From Trachythela sp. YZ-2020 (lineage: Eukaryota > Cnidaria > Anthozoa > Malacalcyonacea > Clavulariidae), in NCBI GenBank assembly GCA_016169945.1, contig JADLSH010000388.1, positions 5,716,501 to 5,780,500 on the forward strand: DNA of 64,000 nt, given 5' to 3'. The first letter of the stretch is position 1. Each line of letters starts with the position of its first letter. A model generated the notes under the pieces. That model was not told where the DNA came from, did not search any database, and saw only the letters and a list, made by a program, of their open reading frames with translations. The position numbers and the translations under genes are program-made. Positions 48,009-60,846 of the stretch are shown one piece after another.

Positions 48009-49479
48009 GAAAGTTCATGAAGAAATGGTAAGTAAAATGAAAACTACGTCAAAGTTACCGGATATGCTTCTCTGAGCAGTTTGTGCATGGCTAGATTTCT
48101 ACTAGAGGCGAATTTAAAATTATAAACAATCTCACACCAAACTATTTATCAGACTTGTTGCCCCAAACAGTACAACAATGTCCCCGATATGCTGCTATTA
48201 GACATAACTTACTCTCGGGTGCTGCACAAGTTTTTGGCAATGACTGGTATCTCTTGTCAGATTTTGTTCTTTTTAATCAAATTTTTTTTTTTTCGGGGTG
48301 TGTAACTTTTATTTAAGAAAATGCAGCGTGAGCCCCAAAGATGAGCTATTGCTCTTGGGCAAATTCTAAGAATAGAATATGTTTATACAAAAAAAATTAT
48401 CGGTCAAGAGGTGTTATCATGCAGTCTGAGCGATCATTCGTTTAGTGTAAACACAAGACAATTTGTTTGCCGCATAAACCTGTTCTTTACCCAAGTGCAT
48501 CGGATCATTCCTCTTTATACAGTATAAATGGAGCCATTGCATGACTTTATTTTAATTGATAATTGTTTCATTTCAGAACAATGAGATTTCTACGTTGTTT
48601 ATCAAAGTCTATTTTCAATTGAAGGAGATCTCCTGAGCAGCTGCGAGATGGCCAATTTTATACATTGCTTGTTTAGGCCCTCGTCTTTTAACAATAACAT
48701 TTAAAACAAATAACCTGTTGTATATATATTTAAGGCGTAATAGTTAAAAACCTAATTTAAACTTTATGTTCATTGATGTAGTAAACTAAAATTGTAAATT
48801 ACAGCAGTATATATACAACACTTTCTTATTATAATTTTTAACGGAAGATAGTTATAATAATAATTTGTAAACTGTTTCTTTTAAACTGTAAAACAAGTAA
48901 CCAATAATTCAATAAATCAATTATAAACATATATCTATTATATCACAACATCGCAACAGACATTACTAACGATTATATTAATTTATTTAAATTAAACTGT
49001 AAACTAACGTGTTTTTAATGTTAAAACTTCTAATGTCAAATACTGAATTAAAAGTCTGAAAAGTTGTATTATGTTAATTGTGTTTTGTCTTGGGGCCACT
49101 TGCTTACATCAAATATTTTACCCGCTAAAATTATCTATGGTAGTACGGATGTAAATTTTGGTATTCCCTTGGGTATATATACCTATATTTGTGCGATGGT
49201 GATCACAACCTTATCAAAATTTAATATACCGCACCAAGACTACCCGACATTGATACTTTGAAGGACTTTGATGCAGAATCAAGCTATATAATAATGTTAT
49301 ATTATTGAGTTAAATGAATGGGTTATATTGTAGTTAACGGATTACCACCCTATTTATTGAGCAATGGTCTGGACTACTTTCCATGAAGAAAGTTGATGGT
49401 CAACTTATTAATCGCACAACCGTATGTACCACGTCATAAATGTAAATTTTAAACAATTATGAGGTTATTTCTTTGTATA

Positions 49480-49910
49480 CAGGGTGTCCCAAAAAAAAGG
49501 CTACCTTTTCAAATTAAAATGAGCGTGTTAATTCAAACAACCTATTGTGTTCAATTTCAAAGAGGTTTTAGTGCATGCACACACGGGTGGTTAAGAATAA
49601 CTTCAAGTCTGCGTTTGGAAAGCGTTCAGGGCAATTCCCTTGATTTGAGTATTTTTTAACATTCCTAAGTATCGTACTTTTGCAAGGAGGATTCCGACCA
49701 GGAAACCTTGCTCTTTAAACATTTTTCTTTTTTAGTTACGCAATTTCGTATGGTTGGAAGCTTTTCTTAATATCCCATGTGTATAAAACTGTGTGTTTTA
49801 CGCATTCGTAGTTCAAAAGCGATAATGAATTTCAAAGAACTACAATAGGTTGCTTGAATTAACATGCTAATTTGAATTTGAAAAGGTAGCCTTTTTTTTG
49901 GGACACCCTG
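49480..49910. mobile_element. Tc1/mariner-like MITE with TA target duplication
   Basis: 431 bp bounded by cagggtgtcccaaaaaaaag and cttttttttgggacaccctg, flanked by TA on both sides. The inverted ends extend about 70 bp (ggctaccttttcaaatt...; caacctattgt). No transposase is present. Confidence 0.88.
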
Positions 49911-50688
49911 TATTACGTAACATGCGCTCAAAACTAATGAGTATATAATGCCACTTGCATGGTGATGACTGCATTTCAAAATTATTAAATTTTTGATACG
50001 TTACTCAATCGATCGGCAAACAAACTTAAAAAGCATGTTTAGTACATAATCTATAAAATAATGCTAAAATAAAGAAATTTAGATGGCACGCCAAAGAGAA
50101 ATGGTTTTGTAAGTTCAGTAAGTTTCGTTTATATTGTTGTAAATATGGCATCAATTTTATAGCATCATTTATAGTTGTATTTCAATTTACAATTCTTTAG
50201 TTTTTCCTTTTTTAATGTTTCTCAACCGCCATGCAGATGCATTTAAAAAGTTGCTAACTGTATAAACTAGAAAATAAAGCTAAAACAAAGCAATTGTGGG
50301 AGGTACGCCAAAAAATAGATTAGGTTTTGAACGCTTTTTTTCATCTCGCAAATACGCAAAATGCCGCTTAAATACACGGGTTATTACAAGAATCAATCGT
50401 TTACTGCCACATATAGCAGCATTCAAAACATAAAACAGGTGTACATTTAAAAATTTGACAAATAAAATCGATTACTTTCATACCACCGCTTTTTCAAAAA
50501 CTATTAAACCATAAAATATAAAAATATTTAGGGTAAATTTTAACCGACGTTTATTGGCGACGTTATTGTAGTTTAACAAAAATATTTAAACTTTTTTTAT
50601 TCAATTCACTTCTGGGCTGCCAGGTAGTTTATTGTGCGAGTCGGTAGAAGAGTAGCAAGTCTATTGTTACTGGAACTTGCCACCATGC

Positions 50689-50699
50689 TGCGCATGCGC
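50689..50699. promoter_or_regulatory. NRF1-type palindrome upstream of gene C
   Basis: tgcgcatgcgc is the canonical NRF1 site. It lies in a locally GC-rich patch, about 180 nt before a strong gtaagt donor at 50875. With the aag acceptor at 52089-52090, 55 nt before the gene C ATG, this suggests a 5' untranslated exon ending at 50874. Confidence 0.35.
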
Positions 50700-52145
50700 T
50701 ATGCGTACCAAAGGACCCGCTCGCCCGGACAATGGCATTTATTATTCCACAAACTTCGCGTGAACTTTTCGACTTATTGTAAAGGAAAACATCCATATTT
50801 CTGCTCAAAATTGTGATTCTATTTATCAGGTTATGTTATGAACCGAAGGATAACGTGGATATAAAGTCGCAAAGGTAAGTTTCGAGTTATTTTTTATTTT
50901 ATTTCAAGGTTTACTTGTCGCGTCACTATCGTAAAATAACCGTCGCGCCAGTTGATACGTTGACCGTTATATTCATCTTGTAAAATATCTTAACTCTTTT
51001 AGCTGTTAATCTTTTCCAATACATTTTATAAATTGCAAATCGTAAATGTAAAATGTATATTTCGCACTTACGACTGTCTTCGATTTTGCATTATGTAGAA
51101 TTGCTGTTTGTTCCGGTTGTAATTCATGATTCGGAGTTAGGGCAAAATTCCAAACGTGCAGACAAACTTAAATTATGTTCCCTTTTAATTGTTTGAAAAG
51201 CATATATGTCTGAAAAGTCTTCCTAAATAACTTTATATGATAACATTTTATATATAAGCATTAGGTCGATGATATCTTAATATATTTGCTTTCTTTACAA
51301 AGGCAGATTACACTTATTAAACTTATGATAAAATGTATGCAAATTTTCCAATCAAAGATCAAAGGCTTACGAACGGCGATACTACATGAAACATTTGAAC
51401 TGCTTTTTATGTTAGGTTTTTATATACATGGTTTTAATCCCGTTTCTTTCGTGTTTGTACTTAAGTTTGTTCCCTAACATATTTTTGTGATTAACATGTC
51501 TCTAATTTAGTCAATGAAACTGGAATAGGTTTATTAATTGAATAGAATTTTATCGGTCTAAAGAAGCGTGCATGTTACTTTTAATTTGAACTTTATATTT
51601 TAACAATCCTTGAATTTACTCGTAACGTGTCTTAGCTTACTCGTCCGTGAAATTATGTATCAGCTGAGTAACTCAAAGTCTTAAATTTGCGTACAGGTTA
51701 ATTACACATGTTTATATAGGGCTTGATTCGTATGTCGTTTTATATAAAAATTTATTGGCCAAAGTTCATGCCGTATGGCAAACGCTTCATCATTTTACAC
51801 TTGCTAGAATGGCAGACAATTTTATTCATCATCATCAATTTTATTTATCCAAACTGATGATATCAGTTTTTCACGAAAAGACAATGTGATATTTCAACTC
51901 TATATTTCAAAGTCATTGTCAATTATAATCATCTAGAAATATGTTTAGATCTTTCTCTAACAAACAGGAAGATGTTAAGCTTGCCAAGCTGTTTCCCCTC
52001 CTGATATTTCGTGAAACTGTCTGTTTGTAAAAGATTTTACGGCTTAGTCGTGCCAATTCTCATTTGTAACTCAACTTCTTTTATTAAGGTATTGAAGTTA
52101 AATCAAGTGAAGGAGAAAGCAGGGACGATAGCAACCAGCAACACG

Positions 52146-55100
52146 ATGAAGAAAACTGGTTGTCTTCTTCTCGTCCTTTGCTTGACATCGTTTATAACAG
52201 CAAAACTACACCATAAGAAGATAGGTATTAATGAAGTTCATTACTATGCTAGACACTCTAAGGCTAGTTTATATACTATGAAAGTTTGGTTCTTTGACAT
52301 CTTTAAGAAGTCCTCTCATAAATCTATAACTAAATTTTATGATATATGTTATCCTTTTAGGTCATAAACATAGGCACAAAGTAAAACGTCAAACGAATTC
52401 CTACGAGAATTACATCTCAACGGCACCACAAGAAAGCTCAGTGACTGGACAAAGTGATCAGTATACAGCACAATATAACAGTCCAGGTTCTGAAGGGATG
52501 GACGAGAGCCAGTCAGGTGAGTCATACTGTTAATGAGAATGCCACTGATCTAAAAAAGTGGCGAAAAGAGGCATGAGGCAGGTTAATGTCTATGAAGTAA
52601 AACAAACAGTGTATATAAACAACTGGAAAGACGGACTTACTGGTTTCGATGATCTTATTCTTGTTAAAGATAGGTTTCCTTTTGGTGAAATCATTTTCCA
52701 CAATTTAGTGCAGTGTTTCTGTCCATTACTACATCTTCCCATAACCTATTGCAAAAGGAATGAAATGTGAACATTGTTTCAAACCAGTAAAATACCCATA
52801 GATAGGAAGAGAACTGCATGATATATCCATTGGCGGAAACTTGAACAATCTTATAGGCGCATTTAGTCTGTGCCAATTTAAGGTTTCTGAATGTTGGGCG
52901 TGAATGGGTTAGCCAGCCTATTTGCCTATGTTTTTTACCTTAAAATTGTCAACGTTTCATATTTTCATTAATCTAGCTTGGTGTCAGGACGATATACAGT
53001 GCGCAAACTTCCACAAAACTCATTGCAAAACTGATCCTTGGGTCATGATCAACTGCGCACGAAAATGTGACCTTTGTTCGAGTAAGTATAATGCGTCTTT
53101 GTTTGTGTAGAACTGATGAAAAACTAAACTAACCTTATACTAGATGTCTCAGTTCTTAACTGTTTCCCTGCAAATTCAGTAACAGTCATCGCTTCTTGGC
53201 TCAATGTTACTACTGGAGGAAACCTTAAATAAACTAACTCTATTTCTAATGGATTACTATATCATGTCTAAACTGTTCTCCCTAGAGTTCCTGTGAAGAC
53301 CAGGCGGGAGCCAGCCACAATGACAATTGGTCCATGCTATGCAAATATTGTGTTCCATAGACAGAAACAATCAATTTCTAAAAAAATGATGAATAATAAT
53401 AATGATTTAAAATTTGCATTGCATTCAAATCATTGTACTGTGAAGACCATCTCATATTGATCAGTGTTAAACTAAATCACCAACGCTTGTCTCTTTTGCA
53501 GAAAATACTGAGCCTGAAGCCAGTTCCTCGAACAATGTTCCTAACAACGGCACTTCAAGTCCTTATGCATCAAGTTATGCTGCCAGCCAAACTGCCGCAC
53601 CTCAACAAAATACCACGAGTGAATATACTGCTCAAACTAATGATGGTGCAAGCCAAACAAACTCTAGCGGGAGCCAGTCAGCCAGTAGTGAGAGTGCTTC
53701 CACGGCTAGCCAATCATATACTTCAAACAGCCAAAATAGTACTTCTGTAAGCCAATCAAATGCCTACGGAAGTCAAACAGATGCAAGTGCCAGCCAATCA
53801 AATACTGGAATCAAAGAAATCACTCCTTCTGCCAGCCTATCAGATGCAGAGAAAAGCCAGACGAATACTCAGTCGAGCCAATCTAATGCTTACGAAAATC
53901 AAACAAGTGGTAGCAGCAGCCAGCAAAATACTGCCAACAACCAAACAGCCACAAACCCAAGCCAATCATATGCTGACCAAAGTCAGACAACAGTGAAACC
54001 TGACCAAACAACCCCACCTACGAATCCCACATTGAACAAAGATAACCCAGCTTCTCAGCAACCCTCAAATCCAACAACAACCACGACACCAACTCAAAAC
54101 CAAGCAACAAATCCTAGCAGTTCAGCATATTCCTCACCTGATGATGAACTCCAAGTTGCTAAGGGATCAACCACCACCAACGCGCCAGCTAGTCCATCGA
54201 GCTCCACCAATAACCCTGCGTCTCAGAACACAGATCAAAGTCTGATACAGTCTGAGTCGAGAGATACGGCATACACAGCTGAGAGCTCTAAACTAACAAC
54301 CGCAAACCCAAGCCAGAGTACCAGTCCGGCGACTACAACAACCTCAACCCAGGCTGACACAACACAAGCCGACCAGACTAAGTCGAAAGATGCAGCGTAC
54401 TCCGCTGACATCTCTAAACAAACTACCACCAGTCCAAGCCAAAGTGAACGCCCAGCGACTACTACACCCACAAGTCAGGCTAACACAGCTCAAGCCTCGA
54501 TTCAAGGAGAATCCACGAATATCAAGGAACCTAATTATGCCTCGTATGGCCAAACTTCTACAGAAAGTCCTGCTTCGACTGACACATCATTGTATGCTGC
54601 TAACACTCAATCTGATACAAACTCTCCTGAAAATACACCCACAGATAATCCACAATCAACAACAACCGAATCTTCAGCCCAAAGTTCCAATACAAAAGAC
54701 TCTCCATATTTTACATCCTCAGACGACCAAACTCAAAATTCCACAACCACGCCGAATCCGGACTCCCAGACTACTACCACCGACAACAAGTTGCATTATA
54801 GCTACACAATGCAGATTGAAGATCTCCCGCAATCTAAACAAATCATCGGCGACAAGGATAAGACCAAGCAGCGTAAGAGACCGTTACTTGATGAAGAAGA
54901 TATTAATATTACCTTGCCAAATGCTATGGAGAATAATAATAATAATAAGAAGTTGAAAGAATCGAAAGAAAAAGAAAGTAAGTTTTCATAAAAATTTTCT
55001 GGATGTTACACTGTTGAGTACGCGATTGTTTATGGAAGTAAGATGGAGATATGGTTAGCGCACTGCCCCTTACACGTTACCACTAAGTTGAGCTTAATAC

Positions 55101-58100
55101 TGAAGGTCAAGAAAGGGGGAGGGAGTCGGGTATTATTACTTTTATTCTTGAGTACCCTGCTCTGACTTGATGATGTGCTTTAACTCATGTAAGTAGAGTT
55201 CTGGTTGGGTCTCTTCTTTACTTCAAGGAATCTTCTCCGGGTACTCTGGTTTTCCTCCATTACCAACAACAAACCCGTAGTCTTTAATCATGGGTCGTTT
55301 GGTGACAGCCAGAGGCCCCTAGTAAACCTTCGACTGGGTCACGTTCGAGCTGCGTCTTTCGCAATTAGCTCAGTAATTAGCAATTAGCTCAGTAATTAGC
55401 AATTAGCTCAGTAATTAGCAGTGTAGCTTTTCCTTTACCTTTAACGTTTTCTCATTTTAAGGTGATTGGTGTAAAGATGAGAAGAAATGTTCAACAATGA
55501 ATGAAACAGACTGTAGTAAAGATTGGATGCAATTGAATTGCCCGAAAAGATGTGGTATATGTGCAGGTATGTAAACTCTCTTAATTTACTTTTATTGATT
55601 TTACGATATGTTCGTTTGTTGAGTAAAATATTATCATTTATCAAAGATTCCTCAGAAACAAGTTCTGCCAAACCTGATCAGAATGGAGGAGCGACCGTGA
55701 TTGAACCCAAGGAGACGACTCACAAGGGTTATGTCGAAGATATTCGAGTCACTTTGCCTTCTGGGATTGTTGCTGGCGAAGGTAAAAATGGCAATGTACA
55801 TTGTCTAACGACTGGCAAATATATTTGTCAAGGGAAAATGTTGAGTGTTAATGAGTTCTACTTTTTTCAGATTGCAAGGATCATGTAGAGTGTATCGAAT
55901 ATCCAGTTTCATCTTGTAATAATCGCTGGATGAAACGAAATTGTCGCAGTAAATGCGCTCTTTGTGGAGGTTAGCTTCTTTCGTTAAACATATATTCTAT
56001 TTGACTGGCAGACCTGACTGTGATTGTACAAAATACGTAGGGATACAGAAGCTAAACTGATATTTCCATTTTTCATTAAGGTAAAAGCAAAACCTTACCA
56101 GAAACCAAAACTGAGGAATATACCTTGGGCAAGACTGGTGATTCGTCTGAAGGTAGGGAACATGATTGTATAATATGTATTATGATGATGGCATAGTCAG
56201 GGCCGCACAGAGACATTTGGAGGCCCGGGGCAAAAATAACTTTGGGCCCCTAGCTATTTTCCATTACCAAAGATCTTTGGGGTCATGTGCTTGTTTAGAA
56301 AACTAATTTCTATGCCCTTGAACTTCTGGTTTACGTTGAAATCTTGGGTCTCCGCAATGGCAAATTCCTGCATTCTGAGAGACTATTGACCGTAATATAG
56401 ATGCATATTTCATTTCATATTTATTTGGGGGCCCCTTTAGTTGACCCCCCACCCCTCTGGGCGGCCCTGGGCATAGTGACTAGTGCATTTGTCATTCACC
56501 GACGGGGCTTCAGATTGTGCAATATGCAGTTGTCTGATTATAATTTAGCCTCATTTGCATATAAGAAGAGAGTGTTTCCATTTTGACTCCACCAAACACC
56601 GTAGGTTTTCTCACTGGCCGGTTTCTCCTGGAGTAACACTGGTCCAACAAGGATGGCCTTATCAGAACAGTTTCGACAGAAAAGAGCTATCCAGTCCCAG
56701 AAAAGTCTAGTTTATTTCAATATAATGTATTTAAAGTGGAAGTGAAAAGAAGCTTTGTGAAACAGCTGTTTGGTGTTTGAAAGACAGTTAACGATCACTT
56801 TATCTAATCAATATCTTCTATTTCTTAGTATGTTATTATGATGGTATCCCTCACGAGCACGGTAGCAAATGGTCACCGGGTCCCTGTACTCCTGAATGCG
56901 CTTGTCAGAATGGCAATGTTCGCTGCACAGTGATACAATGTCCAAAGCTCACCTGCAGTAAACAAGTGAAGAAAAGATGGAGCTGTTGTCCAGAGTGTAC
57001 AAATGAAGGTAGTGTTTATTGGAGTGCTTTATGTTTGGTGTTTTATTTTCGTAAATCATTGGTATTTTGTAGGAGTTTACTTAGCGATAGCTGGATTCAT
57101 TTACTCAGTGAGGGTTATGCTAACCCTGGATTGATGGGTTTTGCTAAGCAATACGATGCAACAGACGGTGGCCAACCAGCAATGATCAGAGTGAGAAAAT
57201 AGTATTATTTCTTCATTATATGTATTTGGAGACTTCTAAACATATTTGAAGAAATAGAGATATAGTTGAATTTGCTTACTCCTACAAGTGTTAAAGTTCT
57301 GAAGTTGACCACCATCTGCTGTCCCGTAACGCTTCTGAAAACCAACAATTCATTGCAGTCTTTCTTTCACCGAAAGGTATATTAGCTTAAATTATAGTAA
57401 ATAACGTACTATATTTTACAAACTATTGCAAATTTCACCTCAGATGAGAACTGTGTAAAAGCAATCGATGCGAAAACCAAGAAATCTTCGTGTTGCGTGC
57501 TGCCGTTCATTTACAAAGGAGTTCAATACGAGACCTGCACTAATGAGAAACATAACCAACCTTGGTGTTCTTTAACTGAAAATTTTGATCTGGAAGGAAA
57601 GTGGGGAGATTGCGTTGGTATGTGAGATATGATTTGAAGATATATGACAAAGACAATGATAATAAACGGAATGGTGATGACGAACGAAGTCAATAAAAAT
57701 GACTGAAACAATAACTGAGACAATAATAAGAAAAACAACAGCGGCAAAACCAACAATGCAGCAAAAAGTAGGACAAAAATCAGTAACAATATAAAAAGGA
57801 TGAACAGCAGTATTTGAAACGCAGCCACCTCCACCACGACCGACCATAAGAATGATGACAAGAACAACAATAATAACGATGGTAACTACAGTACGACAAA
57901 CACAACAATAACAATAGAAAAAGATAAGTAACAACAACAACATTTAAAACAACATCATTGCCAACAAAAAAAAATAACGACAACGATGGGAACAAAAATG
58001 ACAACAATAACAACTACACAGCCAACAAAAAAATAACGACAACGATGGGAACAAAAATGACAACAATAACAACTACAACTGCAGAACAACGCAAGTAATC

Positions 58101-60801
58101 AAACCACCGTCAAGAAGGAAAAAAAGAAGAACAACAGAAATTTAAACAACAAAAACAACGGAAGTGATGGCGACATCGATGACAACAAAAAAAGAATAAC
58201 AAAGATAACGTCAACAACAACGAAGACAAAAACAAACAACTCGAGTAAAATTGGTGGAGTTTCAGAGTCTAGCAAGATATTGACGTAATGTTAAAAGTAA
58301 CAAAGAAATATAAGCGCAAGCACAACTACCACACGAAAAATAACTGTATCTGCAAAATTGACGAAGAAGTTACCGTTGTAGACAAACTAAAACAACATAA
58401 GAATCGCACTTTTACCAGAAATATGCTTCTATTGCGAAAAGAGTAACTTATATTGTTATTATACTTCATTTTTCTTGCAGAACCGAAACCAATCTCAACC
58501 AAAATCGTACATTATGCCACAAAGAAACCCACAGTCAGAAAGAAAGCGCACAAACATCACACGAAGCATTACCATCCAAAAACGCACGCCAAAAACAAGA
58601 AAAAAGAGAAAGCTTTCTTCAAAACTGGACAGGAAACACAAAATGCTTATGAAGAGGATTCGAATATTGTCTCCATGCCTTTTGCAAACGCGAGCAAGTC
58701 ACAGGAAGAAATTGAGGCAGAAGAAGAGGAAATCTTGAGGAAATATGGAAATAAAGAATCCGAGGAGGAAAACGAGGCAGAACCTGGTTAGAATTTGTTT
58801 TCCTCACATTTTTAGGGATTCCTCTGCATTTTTCACTGTCTCTCATTCTTAAATTGGGGCTATTGCTCTGCTTGGCCACTTGTTACCGCTATTTTTCGTG
58901 ATAGAGAGACTAAATTCAAATTAAATTAAATTAAATTAAGGAACTGTCATTCCTGCAACAGAATCATCTTCAGACATTTCAGTTGGTCTGATGATATTCT
59001 GCAATAGGATCGAGATATAGGATCGAGACATCTTGTCGTATCTTGGGTTTTCATTATTAAAATGTTGTTAAATTTGTTTTCAGAAGCGTTGGATGGCGGT
59101 TACAGTGAATGGTCGGCGTGGGACAAGTGTCTTACGTCATGTGGCGGTGGGGTACAGGAGAGGTTCAGGAAGTGTGCTCGCCCGCCCCCCGCTTTTGGTG
59201 GTCTAGATTGTCGGCATATTGGACCTGCACTCGAGTCACGTGAATGTAATAATGCCCCATGTCCTGGTGAGTAAGAGCGTATGTTACATAAAAGAGAATG
59301 AATAACAACTCATTATATATAATTATAGCAATCTATTTAATGTCGATTACACAAGGTGTGCTTGTCCAATTCGCTTGATCCAGGGAGGAAAGAAAACCAC
59401 ATCACCCAGAGAAAAACCCTCAATGCACCAGAGTGAACCAACTAAACTCTACTTAAATGGGTTTTCTAGCGCAACCTCAACGTACATTAGCGGGCTAACC
59501 ATGTCAACTAAGAATGCATCATTCGGATGCGCAATTGAAACTACGAATGGGCTTAAACCACAAACTCAGCAAATATTTTCTTTCATTTTTCTAGTGCACG
59601 GTGATTTTAGTGGCTGGAGTCCCTGGGTAGAATGTAGCTCAAGCTGCGGTGGTGGCGTCACGACTAGATCACGCTTGTGCGATAATCCATCACCCAAATA
59701 TGGCGGAAAAGATTGCAGCGCAAGGGAAGTGGGACCAGCTGTTGAATCGAAAGCTTGCAATAGCTTCCCATGCGAAGGTTTGTATTCGTTTTCTTGCTTA
59801 CGCATGAAAAAATAAATAGAACAAAGATTTTGGCCGAGTTTTCAGACCAAATCTTAATTAATTATGATTAAAAACACTTCTAAGTTTTAAGTTTTTCACT
59901 TTAAGTTTTTACTTATATTAATTGGGATAACTACTTTCACCCAGGTGCGGATTTGTTCACTCCTTGGTCTGAATGGACGAAATGTAACAAAAAATGTGCA
60001 GGTGGTGTCAGCTTTAGAAAACGTACTTGTACCAGTCCTCTGCCTAGTGGAAACGGTCATGACTGCAGCTTACGTGGATCAGTCACGCAGACGAAGGGAT
60101 GTAACACGGAACCCTGTTCTAGTAAGATTTGTCAAAATTTTAACTTAACTAAATTAATTATGTTTATACTAGATACTAGCTATACCAGTTCTAAACTATT
60201 CTCCCTCCAGGAAACCCAAACTAAACTAACTCTATTTGTACTAAATACCACTATCTGTTCTAAACTGATCTTCCTTGAAGTTTAGTAAGAACAATCACTG
60301 TTACTACACGAAGAAAGCTAAACTAAACTAACTGTATTTACACTGGAGAGCTCCATCAGTTCTAAAATGTTCTCTGTAGTGGTTCAAAAAGGGCCATTCC
60401 TTAACGGTACAATATTTCTACGGACGGAGACCTAAATTGACTTAGTGCATATATACTGTATAGCTCTATTATCTCAACTGTTCTGCCTAGAAGTCCAGTA
60501 AGGGCCATCCCAACAACGTATTTCTGTATACTTGACGTATATGAGGTGTAAAGCTTCAAGCTTACTCTACTTAACATTTTACTTTTAGTTAACGGAGGAT
60601 ACACACCATGGACTGAATGGTCAACTTGTTCCCGGAGTTGTGGTCCTGGTATCACTTCCCGGCATCGAACCTGTACCCAACCAGTACCCTCGGCCAATGG
60701 TAAAGATTGTTCAGTCATTGGAGAATCTTTCCAACAGAAAGTTTGCTTCTTAAAGGATTGTAAAGGTAAAATGAACCTTTGGAATAGATTTGAGAACTAA
60801 T

Positions 60802-60846
<45 letters not shown>

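Larger units (their letters stand above)
48009..52145. other. Intergenic region between genes B and C
   Basis: About 4.1 kb of AT-rich sequence. It holds AATAAA at 48911-48916 and a TIR element at 49480-49910. Two divergent copies of an 'aaataaagctaaaa...cgccaaa' segment lie at about 50055-50100 and 50268-50320. A possible promoter with an untranslated exon lies at 50620-50874. No other gene is seen. Confidence 0.55.

Noticed and set aside
54390..54956. 188-residue frame in the gene C low-complexity exon
   Set aside because: Alternative frame of a repeat-rich exon; the main frame joins its neighbours in phase 1.
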